Source of the DNA: Streptomyces sp. NBC_01669
GTDB lineage: Bacteria; Actinomycetota; Actinomycetes; Streptomycetales; Streptomycetaceae
Reading direction: 5' to 3'
Assembly: GCF_026339735.1 (NCBI RefSeq)
Contig: NZ_JAPEQG010000001.1
Coordinates: 4,836,001 to 4,900,000, forward strand
DNA length: 64,000 nt
The notes under the pieces were generated by a model. That model saw only the letters and a list, made by a program, of their open reading frames with translations, had not been told where the DNA came from and did not search any database. Position 1 is the stretch's first letter. Each line of letters begins with the position of its first letter. The position numbers and the translations under genes are program-made. Below, in pieces: positions 42,274 to 51,045 of this stretch.

Positions 42274-42942
42274 TCAGCCGGTGGGCCCCGCCGGGGCGTA
42301 GTGGCCCAGGAACATGTCGACGCCGCTGGTGATGAGGCGGTCAGTGACCTGGTCGTCGATGGCCGTGCCGTACGAGCTGAAGACCAGGTGCGGGAAGACC
42401 AGCAGCGCGTACAGCTGGATGATCGCCGTCTCCAGGTCCGGGATGGTCAGGCGGCCCCGGTCGGCGAGGGCGCGCAGGGCGTCGGCCACAGCGGGGTGGT
42501 GGCCCTCGGGACCGTGGCCCTGCCAGGCGTCCGCCAGCTCCGGGAAGCGGTGCAGTTCGGCGGCGACGAGGTTGCGCAGGGCGATGACGTCGGTGTTGTC
42601 GCGGACGGCGGCCACCCAGGTGCGGGCCGCCTCGACGAAGGCGGTGCGCAGGTCGTCGGCATCGGCGAGTCCGGCCAGTGCGGCGGCTGAAGGGCCGCCC
42701 AGAGGCTCGTCCAGCGCGCCCGCGATGACGGCCGTGAACAGCGCTTCCTTGCTGCCGAAGTGGTTGTAGACGGTCACCTTCGACACGCCCGCCTCGGCGG
42801 CGATGGCGTCCATCCCGACGCCGAACCCCTCCCGCAGGAACGCCTCACGGGCGGCCTCGACGATGGCCCGCCGCTTGGCCTCGGCGCGCGGCCCGCCGGG
42901 GGGCTGCTTCGCGTTCCCCCGGCGGCTGCTCTGCATGGTCAT
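42274..42942 (-). CDS. TetR-family transcriptional repressor
   Basis: A 222-residue regulator. The HTH reads RAIVEAAREAFLREGFGVGMDAIAAEAGVSKVTVYNHFGSKEALF (about 25-70), the AcrR/TetR pattern, and the C-terminal domain is the TetR_C ligand-binding fold. It diverges from an MFS exporter with tandem inverted repeats in the 69-base gap, so it very likely represses that exporter and itself until an exported compound binds (family knowledge plus context). Two in-frame ATGs (42942 and 42936) are possible starts. Confidence 0.93.
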   Translation of the reverse strand: MTMQSSRRGNAKQPPGGPRAEAKRRAIVEAAREAFLREGFGVGMDAIAAEAGVSKVTVYNHFGSKEALFTAVIAGALDEPLGGPSAAALAGLADADDLRTAFVEAARTWVAAVRDNTDVIALRNLVAAELHRFPELADAWQGHGPEGHHPAVADALRALADRGRLTIPDLETAIIQLYALLVFPHLVFSSYGTAIDDQVTDRLITSGVDMFLGHYAPAGPTG

Positions 42943-42963
42943 GGGGCAAGACTAACAGTCAGC

Positions 42964-43007
42964 TGAACTGAACAGTTGAGTTCATGTGAACTGATCCGTA
43001 CAGTTCA
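42964..43007. promoter_or_regulatory. tandem TetR operators
   Basis: Two imperfectly repeated dyads lie between tetR and the exporter. One is TGAACT at 42964-42969 with AGTTCA at 42979-42984. The other is TGAACTG-N7-CAGTTCA at 42987-43007, a perfect 7-bp palindrome. They are 23 bases apart (two helical turns), fitting two repressor dimers on one DNA face. Confidence 0.85.
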
Positions 43008-43011
43008 GTTC

Positions 43012-44454
43012 ATGAGTCCGCATGAGACGCACGTACAGCAACCTGCCGAACATCAGACCGGGCATCCGCCCGCCCACCCGCGTCGCTGGGCGACGCTCGC
43101 CCTCGTCTGCGTCGCGCAGTTCATGCTCGTCCTCGACGTCACCGTGGTGAACGTCGCACTGCCCGACATGGCCGCCGACCTGCACTTGGGCCGCACCGCC
43201 CTGACCTGGGTCGTCACCGCCTACACCCTGTGCTTCGGCGGGCTGATGCTGCTCGGCGGCCGGCTCGCCGACGTCCTCGGCGCGCGCCGTACCCTCCTTG
43301 CGGGGCTGGCCCTCTTCACCGTCGCCTCGCTGGGCACCGGGCTCGCCGACGGCGCCCCGGTGCTGATCGGGGGCCGGATCGCCCAAGGAGTGGGGGCGGC
43401 GCTGCTGTCGCCCGCCGCCCTGTCCCTCGTCACCACCTCGTTCCACGGCGCGGAGCGCAACAAGGCGCTCGGGGTATGGGCGGCGATCGGCGGGACCGGG
43501 TCGGCGATCGGGGTGCTGCTCGGCGGTGCGCTGACCGGCGGTCCCGGGTGGCAGTGGGTCTTCTACATCAATGTGCCCGTCGGGATGGCCCTGCTCGCCG
43601 CCGTGCCCGCCCTCGTCCCGTCGCGCGCCCCCCAGCCCTCCGCCCGGCTCGATCTGCCCGGCGCGCTCCTGGTCACGGCCGGTACCGGAGCGCTCGTCTA
43701 CGGACTGGTCGAGGCGGGGGACGCCGGGTGGGGATCGGCTGCCGTCCTTGTGCCGGTTGCGGGGGCCGTGCTCCTGTACGCGGCGTTCGCGGGCGTCGAG
43801 CGGGCGGCGAAGCAGCCGCTGATGGATCTGCGGATGTTCACCCGGCGGCCGGTGCTCGCGGGCGCGTTCCTGATGCTGGTCGCGACGGCGCTGCTGATCG
43901 CCTTCTTCTTCCTCGGGTCGGTCTATCTGCAGCATGCGCGCGGGTTCACCCCGATGCGGACCGGGCTGGTGTTCCTGCCGGTGGCCGTCGCGGTCGGGCT
44001 CGGCGCACATCTGGGGTCGCGGCTGGTCGGGACGGCCGGAAGCCGCGGGACAGCGGTCGCCGGGATGGTGATCGCCGCCGCCGGTTCCGTACCGCTGACC
44101 CGGCTGGGAGCGGACAGCAGCGTGTACGGGGCGCTGCTGCCCGGTCTCTCCGTCGCCGCGCTCGGCCTCGGCGCGGTCTTCGTCACCGCGACCACGACGG
44201 CGCTGGGCATGATCGGGCACCACGAGGCGGGGCTCGCGTCCGGAGTGGTCAACACGTTCCACGAGGTGGGCGGCGCGATCGGGGTGGCGGTCGTCTCCAC
44301 GGTCGCGGCAGCCGGGATCGAAAGGGGTGCGGTGGGCGGGTTCGCCGACGCTTTCACGGTCTGCGCGGCGGCGGCCGGTGCCGGCGCGGTCGTCGCGGTG
44401 GGACTGGTGCCGCGGGGGAAGCCGGAGACGGCGGGCGGGCCGCACGTGCACTGA
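43012..44454 (+). CDS. MFS drug exporter, DHA2 family
   Basis: A 480-residue transporter with about 14 membrane helices. Helix 1 is FMLVLDVTVVNVALPDMAADL, motif A is LGGRLADVLGARR, and GIGGTGSAIG-type glycines (AAIGGTGSAIGVLLGGAL) form motif C. It probably exports an antibiotic or toxic metabolite using the proton gradient. ATG 43012 immediately follows the operators, leaving almost no space for a ribosome site, so the transcript may be leaderless or very short-leadered. Distinct from the exporter at 30397. Confidence 0.92.
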   Translation: MSPHETHVQQPAEHQTGHPPAHPRRWATLALVCVAQFMLVLDVTVVNVALPDMAADLHLGRTALTWVVTAYTLCFGGLMLLGGRLADVLGARRTLLAGLALFTVASLGTGLADGAPVLIGGRIAQGVGAALLSPAALSLVTTSFHGAERNKALGVWAAIGGTGSAIGVLLGGALTGGPGWQWVFYINVPVGMALLAAVPALVPSRAPQPSARLDLPGALLVTAGTGALVYGLVEAGDAGWGSAAVLVPVAGAVLLYAAFAGVERAAKQPLMDLRMFTRRPVLAGAFLMLVATALLIAFFFLGSVYLQHARGFTPMRTGLVFLPVAVAVGLGAHLGSRLVGTAGSRGTAVAGMVIAAAGSVPLTRLGADSSVYGALLPGLSVAALGLGAVFVTATTTALGMIGHHEAGLASGVVNTFHEVGGAIGVAVVSTVAAAGIERGAVGGFADAFTVCAAAAGAGAVVAVGLVPRGKPETAGGPHVH

Positions 44455-44544
44455 AGCCTGCTGTGCGGATGCGGGGCGGGGCGGGGCGGCCGACGATGAA
44501 GACCGGGTAATCGGGTGGTCCGGGCCCCGCCCCAGGAGGTTCCC

Positions 44545-46257
44545 TTGCAGGCCGATGCGCACGCCGACAGCCCGCCACCGCTCGACCTCGCAGTCCTGGC
44601 GGCGCTTCTCGACAGCACCATGGCAGGGGTGGGCGTCCTCGACACCCGGCTGCGCTACCTGTACGTGAACCCGGCCCTCGCACGGCTCAACGGCATCCCC
44701 GCCGCCGAACACCTCGGCCGCACCGTCTCCGACGTCCTGCCCTACGTCGACGCCCGGGAGGACATGATGCGGGCGGTCCTCGCCGACGGGAAACCTCGCG
44801 AGATCACGTCCAGCGGCTTCACGCCCGCGGCGTCCGGCACAGCCCGGCGGTACTGGCACGGCGCGTACCACCGGCTGGAGGTCGAAGGGCAGGTGGTGGG
44901 CGTCGCCGGGATCGTGCTGGAGGTGATGGCGCCGGACAAGGAGCAGCGCGAACTGGAACAGGTGCGACGCCACCTCAACCTTCTCGACTCCGCGGTCACC
45001 CGGATCGGTACCACGCTCGACATGGACACCACCTGCGCGGAGCTCGTCGACCTTGTCGTCCCCGCGCTGGCCGACGTCGCGGCGGCCGAGGTCTTCCCGC
45101 CCGACGTGGCACCTCCCGTACGCCCCGCGCCTCCCGGCATGCTGCGGCTGCGCCGGGCCGCACTGGCGGCGGTCCCCGGGCTGCGGGAGGGGATGGCGGA
45201 GTTCGGGCTGTCCGGCGAGTACATCGACTACCAGGACGGCGCGGCCGTACAGCGCTGCCTGGCGACCAACCAGCCCGTCGTCCGGAACCTCACCGGCGAC
45301 GATCTGCTCGGCCGCTCGGCAGCCGGTCCGGGACGGGTCGCCGCCTACCGCGCCCTCGGCATGCATTCGTCGGTCATCGTGCCGGTCGCCGTACGCAGCC
45401 GGCCGCTCGGCGTCCTCAGCCTGGTCCGGGCGGGGGACTCGCCTGCGTTCTCGGACGAGGACGTCGTCGTCGCCAGGGAACTCGCCGGACGGGCCGCGGT
45501 CGGTCTGGACCATGCCCGCAGTTACGCCCACGAGCACACCATCGCCCTGGAGCTCCAGCGCTCCCTGCTGTCCGAGCCGCGCCCGCCGCACCCGCACATC
45601 GAGATCGCCACCCGCTATCTGCCGGCCGACCGGAGCGTGATGGTCGGCGGCGACTGGTTCGACGTCATCCCGCTGCGGGACGGGCGTCATCTGAAGGCCA
45701 TCGGCGACGTGATGGGGCACGGGGTGGAGGCGGCGGTCGCGATGAGCCACTACCGCTCCCTGCTGCGGCTGCTCGCCGACGACGACCTCCCGCCGCACCG
45801 CATCCTGGAACAGCTCGACCGGATGGTGGAGCGGTCGGGCCCGGACCGGGCGGCGACATGTCTGCTGGCGGTCGTCGACCACTTCGGCGGGATGTGCGAG
45901 GTGGCGAGCGCGGGGCATCTGCCGCCGGTGTTCATCGACCCGGGCGAGGCGGGGACCCGGGTGGGCGACGTACCGGCGGGGCCGCCGCTCGGCACCGGGT
46001 TCGGCGGGTATGCGACGACGGCCGTGGAGGTCGGTCCGGACACGGTGCTGTTCATGTACACCGACGGTCTCGTGGAGCGGCGGGACGAGGACATCGACGT
46101 ATCGGTGCGCCGGCTGGAGCAACTGACCCTGCCGGCGAGCGGAAGCCTCGACGATCTGCTGGACGAGGTGCTGGAGAGGTTCGGTCCGGGCGCGGAGGAC
46201 GACATCGCGGTGCTTGCCTCGCGGAAACGGACACGGATCGGGAAGGAGAGCGGGTAG
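44545..46257 (+). CDS. PAS-GAF-SpoIIE (PP2C) sensor phosphatase
   Basis: A 570-residue signalling phosphatase. The PAS domain (about 12-115) includes TMAGVGVLDTRLRYLYVNPA. The GAF domain (about 140-320) ends with LGVLSLVRAG. The SpoIIE/RsbU phosphatase (about 345-560) carries GGDWFDV, GDVMGHG, ASAGHLPP, YTDGLVE and DDIAVL. It should dephosphorylate anti-sigma antagonists (STAS proteins), none of which is encoded here. Start is TTG 44545 with AGGAGGT five bases upstream; an ATG-like start further up lacks a ribosome site. No HATPase kinase domain follows, unlike many Streptomyces multi-domain SpoIIE proteins. Confidence 0.92.
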   Translation: MQADAHADSPPPLDLAVLAALLDSTMAGVGVLDTRLRYLYVNPALARLNGIPAAEHLGRTVSDVLPYVDAREDMMRAVLADGKPREITSSGFTPAASGTARRYWHGAYHRLEVEGQVVGVAGIVLEVMAPDKEQRELEQVRRHLNLLDSAVTRIGTTLDMDTTCAELVDLVVPALADVAAAEVFPPDVAPPVRPAPPGMLRLRRAALAAVPGLREGMAEFGLSGEYIDYQDGAAVQRCLATNQPVVRNLTGDDLLGRSAAGPGRVAAYRALGMHSSVIVPVAVRSRPLGVLSLVRAGDSPAFSDEDVVVARELAGRAAVGLDHARSYAHEHTIALELQRSLLSEPRPPHPHIEIATRYLPADRSVMVGGDWFDVIPLRDGRHLKAIGDVMGHGVEAAVAMSHYRSLLRLLADDDLPPHRILEQLDRMVERSGPDRAATCLLAVVDHFGGMCEVASAGHLPPVFIDPGEAGTRVGDVPAGPPLGTGFGGYATTAVEVGPDTVLFMYTDGLVERRDEDIDVSVRRLEQLTLPASGSLDDLLDEVLERFGPGAEDDIAVLASRKRTRIGKESG

Positions 46258-46295
46258 CAGCCGCGTTGTCGGTGGGCCCTGCGAGGATCGGTGTC

Positions 46296-46685
46296 ATGGA
46301 GACCTCGGAGCCGTTGCTGCTCGTCGATATCGAAGCGGCTGTCCGCGCCGGTTGGGGGGCCGACACGGCCACGCCCGATCACCGGCCGCACTGGACGCCG
46401 GACAACCCGGCCCGGGACCAGTGCGGGGTCACCGCCCTGGTGCCGGGCGATCTGCTGGGCGGTGAGCTGATCCGCGGCGAGGTCCGGGTCGACGGTGAGC
46501 GCACCGACTTCCACTGGTGGAACCGGCTGGGCATGGGCGTGGAGATCGACCTCACGCGGGAGCAGTTCGGGCCGGAGGAGATCGTCACCGGTGGCACGGT
46601 GATACCCCGGCCGGCGGAGATCGTACGGCTGCGCGAGGAGTACGAGCTGCTCCGCGGCCGGGTGCTGGACCGGCTCGGGCGGTAG
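46296..46685 (+). CDS. YunG family protein
   Basis: A 129-residue protein. The pattern WTPDNPARDQCGVTALVPGDLLGGELIRGEV, followed by HWWNRLGMGVEIDLTREQF, is typical of YunG-like proteins, whose role is unknown. Soluble, no membrane helix. It is 38 bases downstream of the SpoIIE phosphatase on the same strand and may be co-transcribed. The conserved Gln-Cys and His-Trp-Trp suggest a catalytic or binding centre, but none has been assigned. Confidence 0.8.
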   Translation: METSEPLLLVDIEAAVRAGWGADTATPDHRPHWTPDNPARDQCGVTALVPGDLLGGELIRGEVRVDGERTDFHWWNRLGMGVEIDLTREQFGPEEIVTGGTVIPRPAEIVRLREEYELLRGRVLDRLGR

Positions 46686-46729
46686 CGGGACGGGCAGAGG
46701 CCGACGGCGGCGGTGGGGGCGCCCGTCGG

Positions 46730-47578
46730 TCAGCCGAGTTCCAGGCTGGTGATGCCGAACAGCCCGGTGTGGTCGACGTCCGGCGTCGGACCCGTGTACA
46801 TGCGGGCTGTCTCGAACGACGGGGTGAGACCCAGCTGCTCGGCGAGTCGGACCGCCGCCGGATTGATGTCGGGTACGTCGACGGCGATCTCCGTCTCCGG
46901 GTCAGTGGCCGAGAGGGCGCTCACCAGGGCGGCGGCCACCTCGGGCGACGTGGCGTGCAGCGGGCCGATGCGTGACGACGTACGGCACGGGCGCAGCACG
47001 GCGAAGCCCTGCACCTCCCCGTCGGCCACGGCGGCGAGAGCGGTGCGCATGGGGGTGGCGATCCACAGGGCCAGAAAACTGTCGCGCTCGGCGGGGAAGT
47101 AGCGGCGGTCGAAGGCGGCCAGCCGGCCGAAGGGGAGCGACCGGGCGTCGACGAGGGAGACACCGGGCGGTGCGGTGATGTCCGTCGGCGGCAGTCCGAC
47201 CCGGCGCATGTTCGTCCACGCCGGACGGAAGCCGGATTTACGGTAGTTGGACTGCTGGGCGACGACGCCGTCGAGCCCGACGTTGCGCCCGGCGAGCCGG
47301 TTCATTCCGGCGCGCCAGACCTGGGTCCCGTAACCCTGGCCGCGCAGTTCCGGGCGGGTGAGATAGAAGCCCAGGAAGCCGAAGCCGGAGCCGTAACGGA
47401 TCACGGAGACGGAGGAGACGGGCTCGCCGTCGAGTCTGCCGATCAGAAAGCCGCGAGGGTCGGTGGCGAAGAAGGCGTGGCTGTCGGTGCGGCCCGGATT
47501 CCAGCCCTCGGCGTGGGCCCACTCGCCCAGCATGTCGATGTCGGCGGCGCTTGCGGTGGTGATCTCGAATGTCGGCAC
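46730..47578 (-). CDS. GNAT-family N-acetyltransferase
   Basis: A 282-residue protein. The N-terminal GNAT domain (about 1-140) has the acetyl-CoA loop RGQGYG preceded by FYLTRPEL, and DGVVAQQSNYRKSGFRPAW is the beta5-alpha4 region. The C-terminal half (LVDARSLPFGRLAAFDRRYFPAERDSF onward) is a second GNAT-like lobe, as in DUF1248/YitI-type proteins. The substrate cannot be deduced. It converges on the YunG gene. Confidence 0.87.
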   Translation of the reverse strand: MPTFEITTASAADIDMLGEWAHAEGWNPGRTDSHAFFATDPRGFLIGRLDGEPVSSVSVIRYGSGFGFLGFYLTRPELRGQGYGTQVWRAGMNRLAGRNVGLDGVVAQQSNYRKSGFRPAWTNMRRVGLPPTDITAPPGVSLVDARSLPFGRLAAFDRRYFPAERDSFLALWIATPMRTALAAVADGEVQGFAVLRPCRTSSRIGPLHATSPEVAAALVSALSATDPETEIAVDVPDINPAAVRLAEQLGLTPSFETARMYTGPTPDVDHTGLFGITSLELG

Positions 47579-47626
47579 GGGGCAACCTGTACCCCGTGCG
47601 TGATGGGTTCAATGTGCTCCCCGAAC

Positions 47627-49036
47627 TCACCACCCGGTCCAGAGCAGGTGGTTGACGAGCAGGGCGACGACCGCCTGCGCGGCCAGCCAGCCGCGGCGGG
47701 CGGACGGGGGGAGCAGGGCGGCGGCAGGCAGCAGCCAGAGGACGAACGGCTGCCAGATGCGTTCCGTCTCGGCCTTGCTCATTCCGGACAGATCGGCGAC
47801 GAGGAGGGCGAGGAGCGCGGCCAGGGCGAGGAGGCTCAGCCGCTGCGGTGCGGAGGTGGTGCCGGTGCGGACGGCGCGGACGGCGGAGGGGGCACCGGCC
47901 GCGGCCCGGCGGAGACCGGCGACGGTGGCGAGCCCGGCGGCGATCGTGGTGGCCGCGAGGTTCCCCCAGACCCAGTAGGCGTACGGACGGATCCCGCCCG
48001 CGCCCTGGTAGTAGCGCTGGACCAGCAGCCGGTACGCCTCCCACCAGTTGAAGCCCGCCAGGGTGAAGGCGACCGGGACGACGAGCGCCCCGAGCAGGAG
48101 AAGCGGAAGGGGGCGCGCGGTGCGGGCGAGGAGAAGGACGGCGAGGAGCAGGAGCGCGATGAGCGTCAGGCCGTACGAGAGATAGCAGGTCAGGCCGTAG
48201 AGGAGTCCGGAGGCGAGGGCGGCCGCGACGGCACGGCCCGGCCGGGTGGTCCGGCGGGTTGCCGCCAGGGCGAGGAGGGCGACCGACCACGCGGCGACCG
48301 CGGCGAACCAGGCGTCCGCCGAGGCGCCGGTCCAGACCGCCATCGGCGCGAGGACGAGGAACGGGGCGGCGCGGCGGGCGAGGTGTTCGTCGGCGAGGGC
48401 GCGCACCGTGATCAGGGCGGCGACGACCGCGGAGCCGCCGAGCACGATGCACCAGACGCCGGCCCAGCCGCCGCCGCCCAGTCCGATCCGGTCCAGCAGC
48501 ACGAAGGTGAGCGTGGCGCCCGGCGGATGACCGGCGACATGGGCGGGCCAGTTGCCCGGGGGGCCGATCAGGATGTGCGAGTCGAATCCGCGCAGCGCTG
48601 CGCCGATATCGTCGAAGCGACTGATGACCTGCAGGTATTCATGCTTCGTGGTGAGCCGCTCGGCGATGCCTCGCCTCCAGCCGTCGATCATCGCCAGGGA
48701 GAAGATCCAGCCGAGGGAGGCGGCCCACGCGGTCGCGAGCAGACCGCGCCAGGGCAGCCGGTCGGCGAGGACCGGCCCGTACGCGACGACGGCCGCGGCG
48801 ACGACCACGGCGGCCGGGGTGCCGGGGCCGGTGTGCGGGTACCAGGACGCCAGCAGGGGCGGCCAGTGGACGACGAGGCTGCCGTCGGCGTCCTGGATGG
48901 CCCGGCCGATCAGCACGGCGGCGGTGACCAGCAGGACACCTGCGGCGGCGGCGATCAGGTCGAGGCGTCGGCCCATGGCGCGGTGGTTGCGGCCGGCGGT
49001 GCGCTGCTCACGTTTCACGTGCTCCTCGGTCTTCAC
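47627..49036 (-). CDS. polytopic membrane protein, GT-C glycosyltransferase-like
   Basis: A 469-residue protein with about 12 membrane helices. A short acidic/His-containing loop after the first helix (GWRRGIAERLTTKHEYL) and another with RFDDIGAALRGFDSHILIGPPGNWPAHVAGHPPGA resemble the extracytoplasmic catalytic loop of GT-C enzymes that use polyprenyl-phosphate sugars. It diverges from the molybdopterin oxidoreductase. Context (two glycosyltransferase-like genes, an epimerase) supports a role in exported glycan or glycolipid assembly (inference). GTG 49036 is used; an in-frame GTG 18 bases later has GAGGAG just before it. Confidence 0.8.
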   Translation of the reverse strand: MKTEEHVKREQRTAGRNHRAMGRRLDLIAAAAGVLLVTAAVLIGRAIQDADGSLVVHWPPLLASWYPHTGPGTPAAVVVAAAVVAYGPVLADRLPWRGLLATAWAASLGWIFSLAMIDGWRRGIAERLTTKHEYLQVISRFDDIGAALRGFDSHILIGPPGNWPAHVAGHPPGATLTFVLLDRIGLGGGGWAGVWCIVLGGSAVVAALITVRALADEHLARRAAPFLVLAPMAVWTGASADAWFAAVAAWSVALLALAATRRTTRPGRAVAAALASGLLYGLTCYLSYGLTLIALLLLAVLLLARTARPLPLLLLGALVVPVAFTLAGFNWWEAYRLLVQRYYQGAGGIRPYAYWVWGNLAATTIAAGLATVAGLRRAAAGAPSAVRAVRTGTTSAPQRLSLLALAALLALLVADLSGMSKAETERIWQPFVLWLLPAAALLPPSARRGWLAAQAVVALLVNHLLWTGW

Positions 49037-49136
49037 ACCGGCACGCTATGCAGGGCGGGGCGCTGACGGGCGGTGCCACCGGGGCGCGTCATCGAACTGT
49101 CAGTTCTTGGCCCGGTTGGCGGTCATCGGGAGTGAC

Positions 49137-49151
49137 GTCAGAGTTTCGTCA
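49137..49151. promoter_or_regulatory. direct-repeat site, possible response-regulator operator (site 1)
   Basis: GTCA-GAGTTTC-GTCA is an 11-base-period direct repeat, 48 bases before the oxidoreductase start and 101 before the GT-C-like start. The same GTCA-N7-GTCA arrangement, sharing GTCA-N2-G-N2-TCGTCAG, occurs upstream of the epimerase at 56255-56269. OmpR-type regulators bind such repeats. Confidence 0.45.
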
Positions 49152-49198
49152 GGAGTCGTACGCGCTCCGGCCCGAGACGCCGGGCTTAGCGTCGGACC

Positions 49199-50551
49199 AT
49201 GGGCGACAGGCGTCACAACAGAGCGTTTCGGTTCCCGTTCCGCTTCGACGGGAAGGGCCGTGCCGGGCCATCAGGTGACGGACCGTCCGCGGGGCGGGTC
49301 CCGGCCGTTCTCGAACGGCTCCGGACCACGGACCGGCTGCCCTCCTCCCCCGGGTTCTGGCGCAGCTCCGTGCGCGGCGTCCGGTTCACGGCGGTGCTCG
49401 GGCTCGTCCTCCTCGTTGGGCTGACGCTGGTGTTCGTGACGGGGCTGCTGTCGTACGCCGCGTACAACCCGGATCTTGCGCCGGTCAACGACAAGACGCC
49501 GGGCAAGGGGGTGCTGGGGTTCTACCTGTTCGCCTGGCCGACCGGACCGCACTGGCTGTACCGGCTGACACAGGGGCTGCACGTCACGGGCGGCATCGTG
49601 CTCGTACCGGTGCTGCTGGCGAAGCTGTGGTCGGTGATCCCGAAGCTTTTCGCGCTGCCGCCGGCCCGGTCGGTGGGGCACGCCCTGGAACGGGTGTCGT
49701 TGCTGCTGCTCGTCGGCGGGGCGCTGTTCGAGTTCATCACCGGGCTGCTCAACATCCAGCTGGAGTACGTGTTCCCGGGGTCGTTCTATCCGCTGCACTT
49801 CTACGGTGCGTGGGTGTTCTTCGCCGGGTTCGTCGCCCACGTCGGGCTGAAGCTCCCGAGGGCCGTACGGGTGCTGCGCAGCGGTGAACTGCGGGGTGAG
49901 ACCGATGAGCTGGCGTCCCCCGCCCCCCATACGCCGACCATCTCCCGGCGCGGCGCCTTCGCCATGGTGGGCGCCGGGTCGCTCCTCCTGCTGGTCACCT
50001 CGGTGGGCCGGAGCTTCGACGCGCTGCGCAGCACCGCACTCCTCACCCCGCGCGGGGTCGCCGACCCCGGGACGGGGCCCAACGGCTTCCAGATCAACAA
50101 GACGGCCGCGTCCGTCCGGATCACCCCGGCCGACACGGGTGAACGGTGGCGGCTGACCGTCAGCGGACCCGCCGGGGATCTTGCGTTCACGCGGGAACAG
50201 CTCCTGGCCATGGACCAGTACAGCGCGGCGTTGCCGATCGCGTGCGTGGAGGGCTGGTCGACCGCGAACCAGTGGTGGCGCGGGGTGCGGTTGCGGGATC
50301 TGGCAGCGCTCGCCGGGTATCCGGACCGGCCGCCGGGGGTGTTCGTGGAGTCCGTGCAGCGCAGCGGGCCGTTCCGGAAGGCCGCGCTCCGCGACAACCA
50401 GGTGCGCGACCCGCGCTCGCTGCTGGCGCTGGAGGTCAACGGCGAGACGCTGTCGCCGGACCACGGGTACCCGGCGCGGATCATCGTGCCGGCCGCACCC
50501 GGCGTGCTCAACACCAAATGGGTGACCCGGCTGACGTTCGGAGAGCTGTGA
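49199..50551 (+). CDS. membrane-anchored molybdopterin-dependent oxidoreductase
   Basis: A 450-residue protein. Helices at about 62-85, 125-145, 160-185 and 195-215 form a cytochrome-b-like anchor (LTQGLHVTGGIVL with His; PLHFYGAWVFFAGFVAHVG). The C-terminal sulfite-oxidase-type domain (about 300-450) has the Mo-ligand Cys in PIACVEGWSTANQWWRGVRL. It probably transfers electrons between a periplasmic-side substrate and the membrane chain. TAGCGT lies 6 bases before the ATG without a ribosome site, suggesting a leaderless mRNA. It overlaps the next gene by one base (TGATG). Confidence 0.88.
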   Translation: MGDRRHNRAFRFPFRFDGKGRAGPSGDGPSAGRVPAVLERLRTTDRLPSSPGFWRSSVRGVRFTAVLGLVLLVGLTLVFVTGLLSYAAYNPDLAPVNDKTPGKGVLGFYLFAWPTGPHWLYRLTQGLHVTGGIVLVPVLLAKLWSVIPKLFALPPARSVGHALERVSLLLLVGGALFEFITGLLNIQLEYVFPGSFYPLHFYGAWVFFAGFVAHVGLKLPRAVRVLRSGELRGETDELASPAPHTPTISRRGAFAMVGAGSLLLLVTSVGRSFDALRSTALLTPRGVADPGTGPNGFQINKTAASVRITPADTGERWRLTVSGPAGDLAFTREQLLAMDQYSAALPIACVEGWSTANQWWRGVRLRDLAALAGYPDRPPGVFVESVQRSGPFRKAALRDNQVRDPRSLLALEVNGETLSPDHGYPARIIVPAAPGVLNTKWVTRLTFGEL

Positions 50552-51045
50552 TGCGGAAGGCGAATGGCCCGCGGTCCGCGGCGGTCTTCAGGCGCTGGTA
50601 CGGGGAAGGGCCGCTGCATCTCCTGCTCCTGGCCGCCACCTTCGCCCTCGCGGGCTACGCGGGTGTGCGGCTGCTGGAGGGGGACACGTTCGGTGTCGCG
50701 GTGTGGTTCGTCGGCTCGGCGCTGGTACACGACCTTGTGCTGCTGCCGGTGTACGCGACGGCGGACCGGGCCGTGCGCGCGGTGCTGGGACCGGGCTCCG
50801 GGCTGGTCAACTTCGTCCGCGTGCCCGCCTTTCTCTCAGGATTGCTCCTGCTGATGTGGTTCCCGCTGATCAGCAGGCACGCGACCCATTACAAGCCGGC
50901 GAGCGGGCTCTCCCCCGATGTGTTCCTCGGGAACTGGCTGCTGATCACGGCGGCGTTGTTCGCGGTGTCGGCGTTCTGGCTGGGCGTCCGGACCCTCCGG
51001 GTGCGGCGCAGGGCGATGAAGGGGCGGCCGTCCGCCACCCACTGA
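50551..51045 (+). CDS. small integral membrane protein, partner of the oxidoreductase
   Basis: A 164-residue protein with four membrane helices (about 20-38, 45-65, 85-105 and 125-145). The ATG overlaps the oxidoreductase stop, so they are translationally coupled and may form one complex. No cofactor motif is clear; His residues at ALVHDLVLL and SRHATHYKP could be haem ligands, but that is speculative. Its 3' 157 bases overlap the methyltransferase gene on the opposite strand. Confidence 0.78.
   Translation: MRKANGPRSAAVFRRWYGEGPLHLLLLAATFALAGYAGVRLLEGDTFGVAVWFVGSALVHDLVLLPVYATADRAVRAVLGPGSGLVNFVRVPAFLSGLLLLMWFPLISRHATHYKPASGLSPDVFLGNWLLITAALFAVSAFWLGVRTLRVRRRAMKGRPSATH

Noticed and set aside
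42003..42332. Possible small gene overlapping the hydrolase stop (GTGA)
   Set aside because: The overlap is attractive, but the frame runs antisense into tetR, has no recognisable motif and turns into Arg-rich noise; the first 60 codons alone are not enough support.
42982..46122. A 1046-codon minus-strand open frame across the MFS and SpoIIE genes
   Set aside because: It spans two well-supported plus-strand genes and their spacer, and its sequence is low-complexity Arg/His/Pro/Gly.
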